Shown: in pieces, positions 46,282-56,108 of the stretch | Position numbering within the stretch: the first letter of the stretch is position 1 | Layout of the letters: each line of letters opens with the position of its first letter | Source of the DNA: Bifidobacterium sp. ESL0763 | Lineage (GTDB): Bacteria > Actinomycetota > Actinomycetes > Actinomycetales > Bifidobacteriaceae | DNA: 64,000 bases | Reading direction: 5' to 3' | Assembly (NCBI RefSeq): GCF_029433395.1 | Contig: NZ_JAQTHW010000002.1 | Coordinates: forward strand, 372,001-436,000 | Notes under the pieces: generated by a model | Seen by the model: the letters and a program-made list of their open reading frames with translations, nothing else | What the model was told of the DNA's origin: nothing | Databases searched by the model: none | Program-made: the position numbers and the translations under genes

Positions 46282-47630
46282 GAGTCTACCTGTTCATCGC
46301 CGCGATCGCGGGAGGGGCCACATGGCTGGTCACCCCCCTCGTGCGGCATCTGGCCATCGAGCTGGGGGCCGTGGGGGAGGTGCGCGCCAGGGACGTGCAC
46401 ACCGTGCCCACGCCCCGCATGGGCGGGCTGGCCATGCTCATCGGCCTGATCGTCTCCGTGCTCTTCGCCAGCAGGATGCCGTTCATATCGGGCCTGTTCG
46501 TGGGCACGCACCAGGCCTGGGTGGTCCTGGCCGGGGCGGCGATGATCTGCCTGCTCGGCATCGCCGACGACCTGTGGGACCTGGACTGGATGCTCAAGCT
46601 GGCAGGGCAGCTGCTCATATCGGTGTTCGTGGCGTGGGGCGGCGTGCAGATCATCTTCCTGCCCTTCGGCTCGCTGGTCACCGCCTCGCCCAGCATCTCC
46701 ATGGCCATCACCGCCTTCCTCATCGTTGCCTCGATCAACGCCGTCAATTTCGTCGACGGGCTCGACGGGCTCTCCTCCGGCATCGTGGCGATAGGCGGCA
46801 TCGCCTTCGGCGCCTATTCCTACATCCTCGCGCGCTCCTCGCCGAGCTATGCCTCGATGGCCACGATGTTCGACATGGCGCTGGTGGGCATCTGCGTCGG
46901 CTTCCTGCTGCACAACTGGCATCCGGCGAAGCTCTTCATGGGCGACTCCGGCTCGATGCTGCTGGGCTATCTCATCACCTGCGCGTCGATCATCATGACC
47001 GGCCACCTCGACCCGGCCTCCATCCACACCAGCGTCTACCTGCCGGTGTTCATGCCCATCCTGCTGCCCATCCTGGTGCTCTTCCTGCCGGTGCTCGACA
47101 TGTGCCTGGCCATTGTGCGCCGTCTGAGCAAGGGGCAGTCGCCGATGCACCCCGACCGCATGCACCTGCACCACCGCATGCTCAGGATCGGCCACAGCGT
47201 GCAGGGCGCCGTGCTGATCCTCTGGGGGTGGGCCGCGCTCATCTCCTTCGGCTCGATCATGATCCTCTTCTTCAAGGCGCGATACGTGTTCATCGGCATG
47301 GCGATCGCCGCGGTCGTGCTCACCGTGCTCACCATGTTCCCCTACCTGATGCGGCGTTGGCTCGAGATCCAGAAGTTCGAGGGCCAGGCGCCGCCGGTCC
47401 GCATGGGCGGGGACGTCGCCGGGGACGAGGGACCTGCGGCGCACGGCAAGGCCGAGATGGACGGCAAGACGGACAAGGCAGATAAGCCGCGTAAGGCTGA
47501 CGAGTCCGACAAGCCGGTCCGGTCGCGTAAGGCCGTGCCGGTCGTCCAAGGAGCCCAGCACGGAGCGCCGGATGGAACCTTGATCGATTCGTTGCATGTG
47601 AATTCGCATGATGTCGATGATCGTGGGTGA
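46278..47630 (+). CDS. Undecaprenyl-phosphate sugar-1-phosphate transferase (WecA/MraY family)
   Basis: A 450-residue polyprenyl-phosphate transferase with about 10-11 membrane segments. Motifs: HTVPTPRMGGLAML, GIADDLWDLDWMLKL (Asp-Asp Mg site), AVNFVDGLDGLSSG, KLFMGDSGSMLLGYL and HPDRMHLHHRML (the HLHHR cytoplasmic motif). The pattern and position after tsaC match WecA/TagO-type enzymes that start glycan synthesis on undecaprenyl phosphate; MraY proper is less likely since it is normally in the division cluster. The last 85 residues form a charged cytoplasmic tail. GTG start at 46278 overlaps the tsaC stop, so translation is coupled. Confidence 0.92.
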   Translation: MRVYLFIAAIAGGATWLVTPLVRHLAIELGAVGEVRARDVHTVPTPRMGGLAMLIGLIVSVLFASRMPFISGLFVGTHQAWVVLAGAAMICLLGIADDLWDLDWMLKLAGQLLISVFVAWGGVQIIFLPFGSLVTASPSISMAITAFLIVASINAVNFVDGLDGLSSGIVAIGGIAFGAYSYILARSSPSYASMATMFDMALVGICVGFLLHNWHPAKLFMGDSGSMLLGYLITCASIIMTGHLDPASIHTSVYLPVFMPILLPILVLFLPVLDMCLAIVRRLSKGQSPMHPDRMHLHHRMLRIGHSVQGAVLILWGWAALISFGSIMILFFKARYVFIGMAIAAVVLTVLTMFPYLMRRWLEIQKFEGQAPPVRMGGDVAGDEGPAAHGKAEMDGKTDKADKPRKADESDKPVRSRKAVPVVQGAQHGAPDGTLIDSLHVNSHDVDDRG

Positions 47631-47805
47631 GGCATCGCTGGGCCAGGCGCTCAATCGGGGCTGAGGCGATCGGTCTCAACGGTGCGGAATCATTTTCGGC
47701 GATTGCGCGGGGCATGTCGAAATCGATGATCTGATGGCGGCCATTCGTCGGCAACGGCGTCATCGTCGGAGTGTCGCCTTGGTCACCCCACGCCCATATA
47801 GTTGA

Positions 47806-49359
<1,554 letters not shown>

Positions 49360-49394
49360 TATTCGGATTTGATTCCAGCCAGGACAGACTGACG

Positions 49395-49570
49395 TGCTTG
49401 GGGCTGGGATATACGATGTTCGACACGCTCCGGGCTGAGCCGTTAAGCGGCCAATCCAGTGGATTGGCCGTAGGCGAAGTGAGTGCTCGCCAAGAGCACG
49501 AAGGCAAAATCTTCGATTTTGCACAGGCCAAGTCTTTACGGTCGAACATCGCATATCCCAGCCCCAAGCA
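49395..49570. repeat. Structured palindromic element after guaB
   Basis: A 30-base left arm (49395-49424, begins TGCTTGGGGCTGGGATAT) pairs with the right arm (49541-49570) with one mismatch. Inside are three perfect hairpins: GGCCAATCC-AGT-GGATTGGCC (49449-49469), GTGCTC-GCCAA... at 49483-49499 with GAGCAC, and GCAAAATC-TTC-GATTTTGC (49504-49522). It resembles a small non-autonomous mobile element or a structured RNA more than a simple terminator. It fills most of the 347-base interval 49360-49706; the rest has no gene. Confidence 0.75.
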
Positions 49571-49706
49571 CTCAGCAGGAAGAGCGGTAAGGCACCGAAT
49601 GCTGTGGTGTTATTAAAAAATCATGTCGTTCGGGGCCTGGCTTAGAAGCGGAATAAAAACAATCTAACCGATAAGATGAATAAATAGTCTATAAGGTTAG
49701 AAAGAG

Positions 49707-50207
49707 ATGAAAATGGCAAAGAAGCTCACTGAAAAAGAAGTTTTACAATTACTTGATATTCCAGATTTTAGGCATATGTCTAAAGATAAAATTATGACCT
49801 TTGCTTCAGCTATTCCTAATATGGATCCGAGCGTTGCTTTAACGGCGTTAAAGCAATTCCCGGATTTTGCAAAAACTTCTGTTTCGTTGATGACGGACGC
49901 TAAAGAAGTATTTGCTCAAGTGTTGGGGGACGCTTCCAAAAGCGATGATGCTTATTACCGTGCATGTGACATGGTCGTTGAAAATATTGAGGCCGCTTTA
50001 GCAGACGGGAAGATAACCCGAAAAGAGCGAAGTGAACTCATCGATAAAATGATGAATGTCTTGCAAATGATGTCTGAAAAGAATACTGAAAATAAGCAGT
50101 TTATTGGGAAAATTGCACAGCTAACTGCAGCGATCGCGATAGCAGGTATTTCTGCCGCTGCGATGGTTCTAGGCGTTAATGTTAACCTTAACCAAGTTAA
50201 AAAATAA
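49707..50207 (+). CDS. Small protein with C-terminal membrane segment, unknown
   Basis: A 166-residue protein, mostly helical and charged, with one hydrophobic stretch near its end (LTAAIAIAGISAAAMVLGV, residues 140-158). The middle IEAALADGKITRKERSEL resembles a TerB/EF-hand-like helix-loop pattern, but the match is weak. The sequence is markedly AT-rich next to high-GC guaB and orn, so it was probably acquired. A purine-rich AAGAG stretch precedes the ATG. I do not recognise the family. Confidence 0.6.
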   Translation: MKMAKKLTEKEVLQLLDIPDFRHMSKDKIMTFASAIPNMDPSVALTALKQFPDFAKTSVSLMTDAKEVFAQVLGDASKSDDAYYRACDMVVENIEAALADGKITRKERSELIDKMMNVLQMMSEKNTENKQFIGKIAQLTAAIAIAGISAAAMVLGVNVNLNQVKK

Positions 50208-50307
50208 TTAAACGTTGAGTGGTAGGGGAGAAGAAGATTAGCCAGTGCCGTCACGCTGGTGAGATAGTGTGTAGAGTTCTGTTGTTGGCAGCGAAAGGGT
50301 CAATATT

Positions 50308-50958
50308 ATGGTGAATGCTCAGGATGACGAGACGTACACGGCCGAGGGGTCGCGGCTGATCTGGATCGACTGCGAGATGACCGGCCTCGATATCTTCGGC
50401 GGCGACGAGCTGGTCGAGGTCTCCGTGGTGCCGACCGACTTCAACCTGAAGGTGCTCGACGAAGGCGTGGATTACGTCATCAAGCCCTCGCAGAAGGCCG
50501 TCGACCACATGGGCGACTTCGTGCGCGCCATGCACACCCGCTCCGGGCTCATCAACGAGTGGGAGCACGGCCTGAGCCTGGCCGAGGCCGAGAAGAAGGT
50601 CAGCGAGTATGTCGCCCGCTTCACGCCCGCCGGCGTCAAGCCGCTGCTCGCCGGCAACACCATCGGCAGCGACAAGAAGTACCTCGACCACTTCATGCCC
50701 GATTTCATGAGCCACCTGCACTATCGCAGCATCGACGTCAGCACCATCAAGGAGCTGGCCCGCCGCTGGTACCCGGCCGTCTACGCCAACCGTCCGCCCA
50801 AGAACGGTGGCCACCGCGCCCTCGCCGACATCATCGAGTCGCTGGACGAGCTGCGCTACTACCGCGAGGCCTTCATGGCCCCGGCTCCCGGCCCGGACGA
50901 GGCCCAGGCCAAGAAGATCGAGGCCGACATCGAGAAGACCAGTCTGCTCAACAAGTAG
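50308..50958 (+). CDS. orn: Oligoribonuclease
   Basis: A 216-residue DEDDh 3'-to-5' exonuclease that degrades 2-5-nt RNA and pGpG. Motifs: [21 protein letters not shown] (Exo I, Asp and Glu), [18 protein letters not shown] (Exo II, Asp) and [20 protein letters not shown] (Exo III, His and Asp). Length matches the family (about 180-215). A purine-rich GCGAAAGGG precedes the ATG. The gene is followed at once by a set of palindromic repeats. Confidence 0.96.
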   Translation: MVNAQDDETYTAEGSRLIWIDCEMTGLDIFGGDELVEVSVVPTDFNLKVLDEGVDYVIKPSQKAVDHMGDFVRAMHTRSGLINEWEHGLSLAEAEKKVSEYVARFTPAGVKPLLAGNTIGSDKKYLDHFMPDFMSHLHYRSIDVSTIKELARRWYPAVYANRPPKNGGHRALADIIESLDELRYYREAFMAPAPGPDEAQAKKIEADIEKTSLLNK

Positions 50959-50968
50959 AAACCAGGGC

Positions 50969-51078
50969 TGCGTTGAAAAGCAGAAAAATCACCTCGATAA
51001 TCTGCTTTTCAGCGCATTTGAATGTGAACTTGCGTCAAAAAGCAGATTTGAGGGCTTGATTTTCTGCTTTTCAACGCA
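50969..51078. repeat. Four alternating copies of a 16-bp motif
   Basis: TGCGTTGAAAAGCAGA at 50969-50984, its inverse at 51001-51016 (one change), the forward form at 51031-51046 (two changes) and an exact inverse at 51063-51078. They can fold as two successive hairpins or as one nested structure. It lies between the orn stop and the PIF1-like gene and could terminate orn. Confidence 0.8.
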
Positions 51079-51127
51079 ATGCGGGTTGATGATACGACGG
51101 TAACATGACGAGGAAAGCAGGAATGGC

Positions 51128-52540
51128 ATGAAGCAGGCGGAGGCGCTGACGATTCTTGGCGCGGGGGCGAACGCGTTCATCACCGGTGCTCCCGGCGCCG
51201 GCAAGACCTACGTCCTGAACGAGTTCATCCGCTCGGCCCGTGCCCGCGGAGCGTCCGTCGCCGTCACCGCATCCACCGGCATCGCCGCCACGCACATCAA
51301 CGGCCAGACCATCCACTCCTGGTCCGGCGTCGGCGTCTCGCAGGTGATGACCGAGACGCTGATGAAGCGGATCCGCTCGCGCCGCAAACGCAAGATCGAG
51401 TCGGCCGACATCCTCGTGATCGACGAGGTCTCCATGCTGCCCGCGTGGCTCTTCGACATGGTAGACAACGTCTGCCACGTGCTGCGCCACAGCCCCGAGC
51501 CCTTCGGCGGACTGCAGCTGGTGCTTTCCGGTGACTTCTTCCAGCTGCCACCGGTCAAGAAGTCGTTCAGACGCGACGACGTGCCGCCGAGCCCCGAGTT
51601 CCTGATGTCGCGCCAGCGCTACGCCGACGCGGGCAAGGACGCCGACGGCTTCGTCACCCAGTCCCTCGTCTGGGACGAGCTCAACCCCGTGGTCTGCTAC
51701 CTGACCGAGCAGCACCGCCAGGACGACGGACAGCTGCTCACGGTCCTGACCGACATCCGCGAGGGCGACGTGACCCAGGAGGACCACGACGTGCTCGCCG
51801 GGCGCATGGGCAAGTCGCCGGCGGACGGGGACGTGGCCGTGCACCTCTTCCCGGTCAACAAGCAGGCTGACACACTCAACGATTTGCGGCTTTCGCAGAT
51901 CCATGACGAGACGCACGAATACACCGCCGAATCGGCCGGGCCGGCGAACCTGGTCAAGCGGCTCAAGAAGAACATGCTGGCCCCCGAGAAGCTGGAGCTC
52001 AAGACCGGGGCGGCGGTGATGGCGCTGCGCAACGATGCCGACCACCAATATGTCAACGGCTCCATCGGCAAGGTTCAGGGATTCGCCTCGCAGGGCAAGG
52101 GCGGCTGGCCGATCGTCGCCTTCGAGAACGGCAACACCGTGACCATGAAGCAGGCCTCGTGGGACATGATGGACGGCGAGACCGTGCTGGCCAGCGTCAA
52201 GCAGGTGCCGCTGCGCTGCGCGTGGGCCATCACCATCCACAAGTCGCAGGGCATGACCCTCGACCGTGCCGTGATGAACCTGCGCCGAACCTTCGCGCCC
52301 GGCATGGGCTATGTGGCCCTTTCCCGTGTGGAGAACCTCGACGGACTCTACCTCGACGACATCAGCGAGCGCGCGTTCCTGGTCTCGCCCGACGCCGTCC
52401 TGCTCGACGGCGAGCTGCGCGACAATTCCAAGGCCGCCTGCGCCAGGCTGGCCGACGAGGGGAGCGAGGCCTTCACCAAGCGGGCCGCCGGCCAGCTGGA
52501 AGGCGACGAGGACGAGTTCGGCCAGGCCGAGCTGTTCTGA
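51128..52540 (+). CDS. PIF1-like superfamily 1 DNA helicase
   Basis: A 470-residue helicase. Motifs: ITGAPGAGKTYVLNEF (I, near residues 18-33), VTASTGIAATHINGQTIHSW (Ia), LVIDEVSMLPAWLFDMVD (II), LVLSGDFFQLPPVKK (III), AITIHKSQGMTLDRAVMNL (V) and GYVALSRVENLDGLYL (VI). These are the PIF1/RecD-like family features; it would unwind DNA 5' to 3', for example at G-rich or stalled forks. Length is shorter than RecD2. The ATG at 51128 lies after AAAGCAGGAATGGC, a moderate ribosome site. It is followed by proS on the same strand after 69 bases. Confidence 0.87.
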   Translation: MKQAEALTILGAGANAFITGAPGAGKTYVLNEFIRSARARGASVAVTASTGIAATHINGQTIHSWSGVGVSQVMTETLMKRIRSRRKRKIESADILVIDEVSMLPAWLFDMVDNVCHVLRHSPEPFGGLQLVLSGDFFQLPPVKKSFRRDDVPPSPEFLMSRQRYADAGKDADGFVTQSLVWDELNPVVCYLTEQHRQDDGQLLTVLTDIREGDVTQEDHDVLAGRMGKSPADGDVAVHLFPVNKQADTLNDLRLSQIHDETHEYTAESAGPANLVKRLKKNMLAPEKLELKTGAAVMALRNDADHQYVNGSIGKVQGFASQGKGGWPIVAFENGNTVTMKQASWDMMDGETVLASVKQVPLRCAWAITIHKSQGMTLDRAVMNLRRTFAPGMGYVALSRVENLDGLYLDDISERAFLVSPDAVLLDGELRDNSKAACARLADEGSEAFTKRAAGQLEGDEDEFGQAELF

Positions 52541-52609
52541 TCCCAACGGCGCGATTTAGGCTTGTCCGCGCGGCCGCCAATGTCGGCTCGCGCGAATAAT
52601 TTAGGGACT

Positions 52610-54442
52610 ATGACAAAAGCACTTCGTATGTCCACCATGTTCCTGCGCACCCTGCGCGAGGACCCCGCCGACGCCGACGTTGATTCGGCGCGCCTGCTGC
52701 AGCGCGCGGGCTATATCCGCAAGGCCGCGCCCGGCATCTGGACCTGGCTGCCGCTGGGCCTGAAGGTCCTGAACAAGATCGAGGCCGTGGTTCGCGAGGA
52801 GGTCGACGGCATCGGCGGCCAGGAGGTACACTTCCCGGCCCTGCTGCCCAAGGAGCCCTATGAGGCCACGCATCGCTGGGAGGAATACGGCGAGAACATC
52901 TTCCGCCTGAAGGACCGCCACGAGGCCGACTACCTGCTGGCCCCGACCCACGAGGAGATGTTCACCCTGCTGGTGAAGGACATGTATTCGTCCTACAAGG
53001 ACCTGCCGGTCACCCTCTATCAGATCCAGACCAAGTACCGTGACGAGTTCCGTCCGCGCGCGGGCCTGGTGCGCGGCCGCGAGTTCATCATGGAGGACGG
53101 TTATTCCTTCACCATCGACGAGGAGGGCCTCAAGAAGGCCTACGTCGAGGAGCGCGACGCCTACGAACGCATCTTCAAGCGCCTCGACCTCGGCTACATC
53201 ATGGTCCACGCGGTCTCCGGGCCCATGGGCGGCTTCGAGTCGCAGGAGTTCCTCTCTCCGATGCCTATCGGCGAGGACACCTTCGCCAAGGCGCCGAGCG
53301 GCAAGGCATGGAACGTCGAGGCGCTGACGACCCCCGAGGTGCCGGCCATCGATTGCTCCAAGACCCCGGCGATGAGCCTGAAGGACCTGCCCGAGGCCGG
53401 CAGCGTCGACGAGATGGTCGCCCAGTGCGACAAGCTCTACCCGCGCCAGGACGGCCGCGGCTGGGCCGCCACCGATATGCTGAAGAACGTGGTCATCGCG
53501 GTCAAGCATCCGGGCGAGCCCGATGACGAGAACGAGGACCATCGCAAGCCGTGGCGCGAGGTCGTGGTCGTGGCGCTGCCCGGCGACCGTCAGGTCGACA
53601 TGAAGCGTCTGGAGGCGCAGTTCGCCCCCGCCGAGATCGAGGAGGCCAACGAGGCCGACCTCAAGGCGCATCCGGAACTGGTCAAGGGCTACATCGGCCC
53701 GAACGTGCTCGGCCCGCAGGCGCGCGTCGAGGGTTCCGAGATCAAGGACCCCGTGCGCTATCTGATCGACGCGCATATCGCGCAAGGTTCCGCTTGGGTC
53801 ACCGGCGGCGACAAGGCCGGCGTCGACGCCTTCGACATGGTCTACGGCCGTGACTTCAAGGCCGATGGCACCGTCGAGGCGACCGAGGTGCGCGACGGCG
53901 ACATGAGCCCCGACGGCTCCGGCCCCTTAAGCTTCGAGCGCGGCGTGGAGATCGGACAGGTCTTCCAGCTCGGCCTGAAGTATTCCGAGGCGCTCGGCCT
54001 GAAGGTCTTGAACCAGAACGGCAAGGCCGTGCCGGTGTGGATGGGCAGCTATGGCATCGGCGTCTCGCGCGTCATGGCCTGCATCGCCGAGACCCATCAC
54101 GACGACAAGGGCCTGGCCTGGCCGGTCAACATCGCGCCCGCCGCGGTGCACGTGGTGGCCACGGGCAAGAAGGACGAGGCGTTCGCCGGCGCCGAGAAGC
54201 TGGTGGAGGAGCTGGAGGCCAAGGGCCTCGAGGTCATCTACGACGACCGTAAGAAGGTCTCGCCCGGCGTCAAGTTCAAGGACGCCGAGCTGCTGGGTGT
54301 GCCGCTGGTGGCCGTGGTCGGCCGCGACTTCCTCAACGACGGCACCATCGAGGTGCGCGACCGCAACGGGGAGAACCTGGTGAAGGTTCCCGCCGCCGAG
54401 GCCGCCGGCACCCTGGCGAAGCGTTACGAGGCGATGCTGTAA
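52610..54442 (+). CDS. proS: Prolyl-tRNA synthetase
   Basis: A 610-residue class II synthetase charging tRNA-Pro. The class II motifs are RAGYIRKAAPGIWTWLPLG (motif 1 region), IQTKYRDEFRPRAGLVRGREF (motif 2, quoted as its start and end around Arg) and GVSRVMACIAE (motif 3). Residues of about 225-420 form the YbaK-like editing insert found in bacterial-type ProRS. The anticodon-binding domain occupies the last 110 residues (AGAEKLVEELEAKGLEVIYDD). The start at 52610 follows TTAGGGAC; ATG at 52628 is an alternative. A GC-rich terminator follows. Confidence 0.96.
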   Translation: MTKALRMSTMFLRTLREDPADADVDSARLLQRAGYIRKAAPGIWTWLPLGLKVLNKIEAVVREEVDGIGGQEVHFPALLPKEPYEATHRWEEYGENIFRLKDRHEADYLLAPTHEEMFTLLVKDMYSSYKDLPVTLYQIQTKYRDEFRPRAGLVRGREFIMEDGYSFTIDEEGLKKAYVEERDAYERIFKRLDLGYIMVHAVSGPMGGFESQEFLSPMPIGEDTFAKAPSGKAWNVEALTTPEVPAIDCSKTPAMSLKDLPEAGSVDEMVAQCDKLYPRQDGRGWAATDMLKNVVIAVKHPGEPDDENEDHRKPWREVVVVALPGDRQVDMKRLEAQFAPAEIEEANEADLKAHPELVKGYIGPNVLGPQARVEGSEIKDPVRYLIDAHIAQGSAWVTGGDKAGVDAFDMVYGRDFKADGTVEATEVRDGDMSPDGSGPLSFERGVEIGQVFQLGLKYSEALGLKVLNQNGKAVPVWMGSYGIGVSRVMACIAETHHDDKGLAWPVNIAPAAVHVVATGKKDEAFAGAEKLVEELEAKGLEVIYDDRKKVSPGVKFKDAELLGVPLVAVVGRDFLNDGTIEVRDRNGENLVKVPAAEAAGTLAKRYEAML

Positions 54443-54479
54443 ATCGTTTGATGCGCTGATGGCAGCGCACTCCGCTGGC

Positions 54480-54507
54480 GGGCCGTTCCGATTTCTCGGG
54501 GCGGCCC
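54480..54507 (+). terminator. Predicted terminator after proS
   Basis: GGGCCGTTCCG (54480-54490) pairs with CGGGGCGGCCC (54497-54507), 11 bp with wobble pairs, loop ATTTCT; no long T-run. Confidence 0.6.
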
Positions 54508-54714
54508 GTTCGCGTAGCTGTGGCGGCGTGGGCCCAGTGTGTGCAATGTCACTTGGCAATTCGCGCAAACATGGGATTCCCGAGGCGCCGGTAGTCTATG
54601 ATTGATAATAGAAATCAATGGATCGCACTGATGGGTCCATCCGGTTTCCGCAATCGAAATCGTATGTTTCGCTCCACAACAGGGTGGATGCGAAATGTTT
54701 GACGAAAGAAGGCA

Positions 54715-55566
54715 ATGATGCAGAACCTAACCGTACTGGGCACAGGCACACTCGGCTCCCAGATCATCTTCCAGTCCGCCTACAGCGGCAAGGACGTGGC
54801 CGCCTACGACATCAGCGACGAGATCCTCGCCAAGCTGCCGGATCGCTGGGAGCAGCTCAAGGACAACTACCGCCACGACGTCAAGGGCGTGAGCGAGGAG
54901 AAGCTCGATGCCGCGGTCGCCCGCATCCGTCCGACGGCCGACATCAAGGAGGCCCTCAAGGACGCCGACATCGTCATCGAGGCGGTCCCCGAGCGTCTCG
55001 ACATCAAGCAGGACACCTGGAAGAAGGTCAGCGAGAACGCGCCGGCCAAGACGATCTTCTGCACCAACTCCTCGACCCTGCCGCCGAGCAAGATCGCGCC
55101 GTTCACCGACCGCCCCGAGAAGTTCCTGTGCCTGCACTTCGCCAACGAGGTGTGGAAGTACAACACCGGCGAGGTGATGGTGCAGCCCAAGACCGACCCG
55201 GCCGTCTTCGAGCAGGTCGCCAAGTTCGCCGAGGAGATCGGCATGGTCCCCATCCGCATCAAGAAGGAGCAGCCGGGCTACCTGCTCAATTCGCTGCTGG
55301 TGCCGCTGCTGGACGCCGCCGCGGACCTGTGGGTCCGCGACGTGGCCTCGATCGAGGATATCGACAAGACCTGGCGCATCGCCACCGGCTCGCCGCTCGG
55401 CCCGTTCCAGATGCTCGACGTCGTCGGCATGATGACGCCCTACAACCTCAACAAGGACGCCACCGATCCGGTCATGAAGGAGTTCGGCCGCCGCATCAAG
55501 GAGGACTACATCGACAAGGGCCGGATGGGCAAGGCCTCCGGCCATGGCTTCTACGACTATGAGTGA
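54715..55566 (+). CDS. 3-hydroxyacyl-CoA dehydrogenase-like protein
   Basis: A 283-residue NAD-dependent dehydrogenase. The Rossmann start is LTVLGTGTLGSQIIFQSAY; the central VIEAVPERLDIKQDTWKKV, IFCTNSSTLPPSKIA and EKFLCLHFANEVWKYNTGEV fit the 3-hydroxyacyl-CoA dehydrogenase family, with the catalytic His in LHFAN and the later Glu/Asn positions. The C-terminal helical domain has LLNSLLVPLLDAAADLW and GPFQMLDVVGMMTPYN. No thiolase or enoyl-CoA hydratase is nearby, so the substrate is open; L-gulonate dehydrogenase-like members are an alternative. The start ATG 54715 follows AAGAAGGC, with a second ATG next to it. Confidence 0.85.
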   Translation: MMQNLTVLGTGTLGSQIIFQSAYSGKDVAAYDISDEILAKLPDRWEQLKDNYRHDVKGVSEEKLDAAVARIRPTADIKEALKDADIVIEAVPERLDIKQDTWKKVSENAPAKTIFCTNSSTLPPSKIAPFTDRPEKFLCLHFANEVWKYNTGEVMVQPKTDPAVFEQVAKFAEEIGMVPIRIKKEQPGYLLNSLLVPLLDAAADLWVRDVASIEDIDKTWRIATGSPLGPFQMLDVVGMMTPYNLNKDATDPVMKEFGRRIKEDYIDKGRMGKASGHGFYDYE

Positions 55567-55612
55567 TCGCTGAAGCGTCGCCGGTCGCTTCGCCGACGAC
55601 GTGACGCTGCGG

Positions 55613-55640
55613 GCGCCGTGCACCTTCGGGTGTGCGGCGC
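55613..55640 (+). terminator. Terminator with UUCG loop after the dehydrogenase
   Basis: GCGCCGTGCACC, loop TTCG, GGTGTGCGGCGC, then TTTCG. The 12-bp stem contains two wobble pairs. Confidence 0.7.
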
Positions 55641-55683
55641 TTTCGCATTCGAGGGGCTGGTGGGAAAGGGATGCTGGGTTATG

Positions 55684-55824
55684 CGTTTGGTTTGTGTCGG
55701 TGTGGTGACGCTTGGCGTGGTCGGTTGGGATGTGGTTGGTTTGGATGTGGCTGGTCTTGGTCAGGTCTGGTTGACTTGGTCGGGTTTGGTTGGGTCCGGT
55801 TAGGCCAGGTTCGGTTGGTTCGTT
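55684..55824 (+). other. G/T-rich low-complexity tract upstream of ssb
   Basis: About 140 bases in which the plus strand is mostly G and T, made of degenerate units of GGTTTGG, TTGGTC and TGGTTG type. The interval 55567-56108 (542 bases) has this tract, the terminator before it and the ssb leader after it; I see no gene. The frames open across it have no coding character. Confidence 0.7.
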
Positions 55825-56108
55825 CCGAATGCCAGCTATTAATTGGACATGAGTAACATTGTTGGATGGTTCGAGGTCGAGTTATCCACATTTTTACCGC
55901 GACACGCCGATGATGCCAACCGTTCGACCACAGTGCCCGTTTCTCCTGTTCTCGCCACCGGATTCGCCGCATACTGGGTCTACCGCGGGAACCGCGCATC
56001 GAAGAGCGAAGGCGACGGGTCGTTGCGAATCCAATGGCAGCATCGCTTTCCGGTGGTTCCCGCAGTCCAACCTGACGGATGGAACGTTTATGGAACGAAG
56101 GAGCGAGG

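Noticed and set aside
50969..51078. CRISPR array
   Set aside because: Copies alternate in orientation, spacers are unequal and there are no cas genes in the window.
51071..52546. 491-codon frame opposite the PIF1-like helicase
   Set aside because: Shadow frame; the plus strand has all helicase motifs.
55684..55824. Coding gene across the G/T-rich tract
   Set aside because: The open frames consist of Val/Gly/Leu/Trp low-complexity sequence and have no ribosome site.
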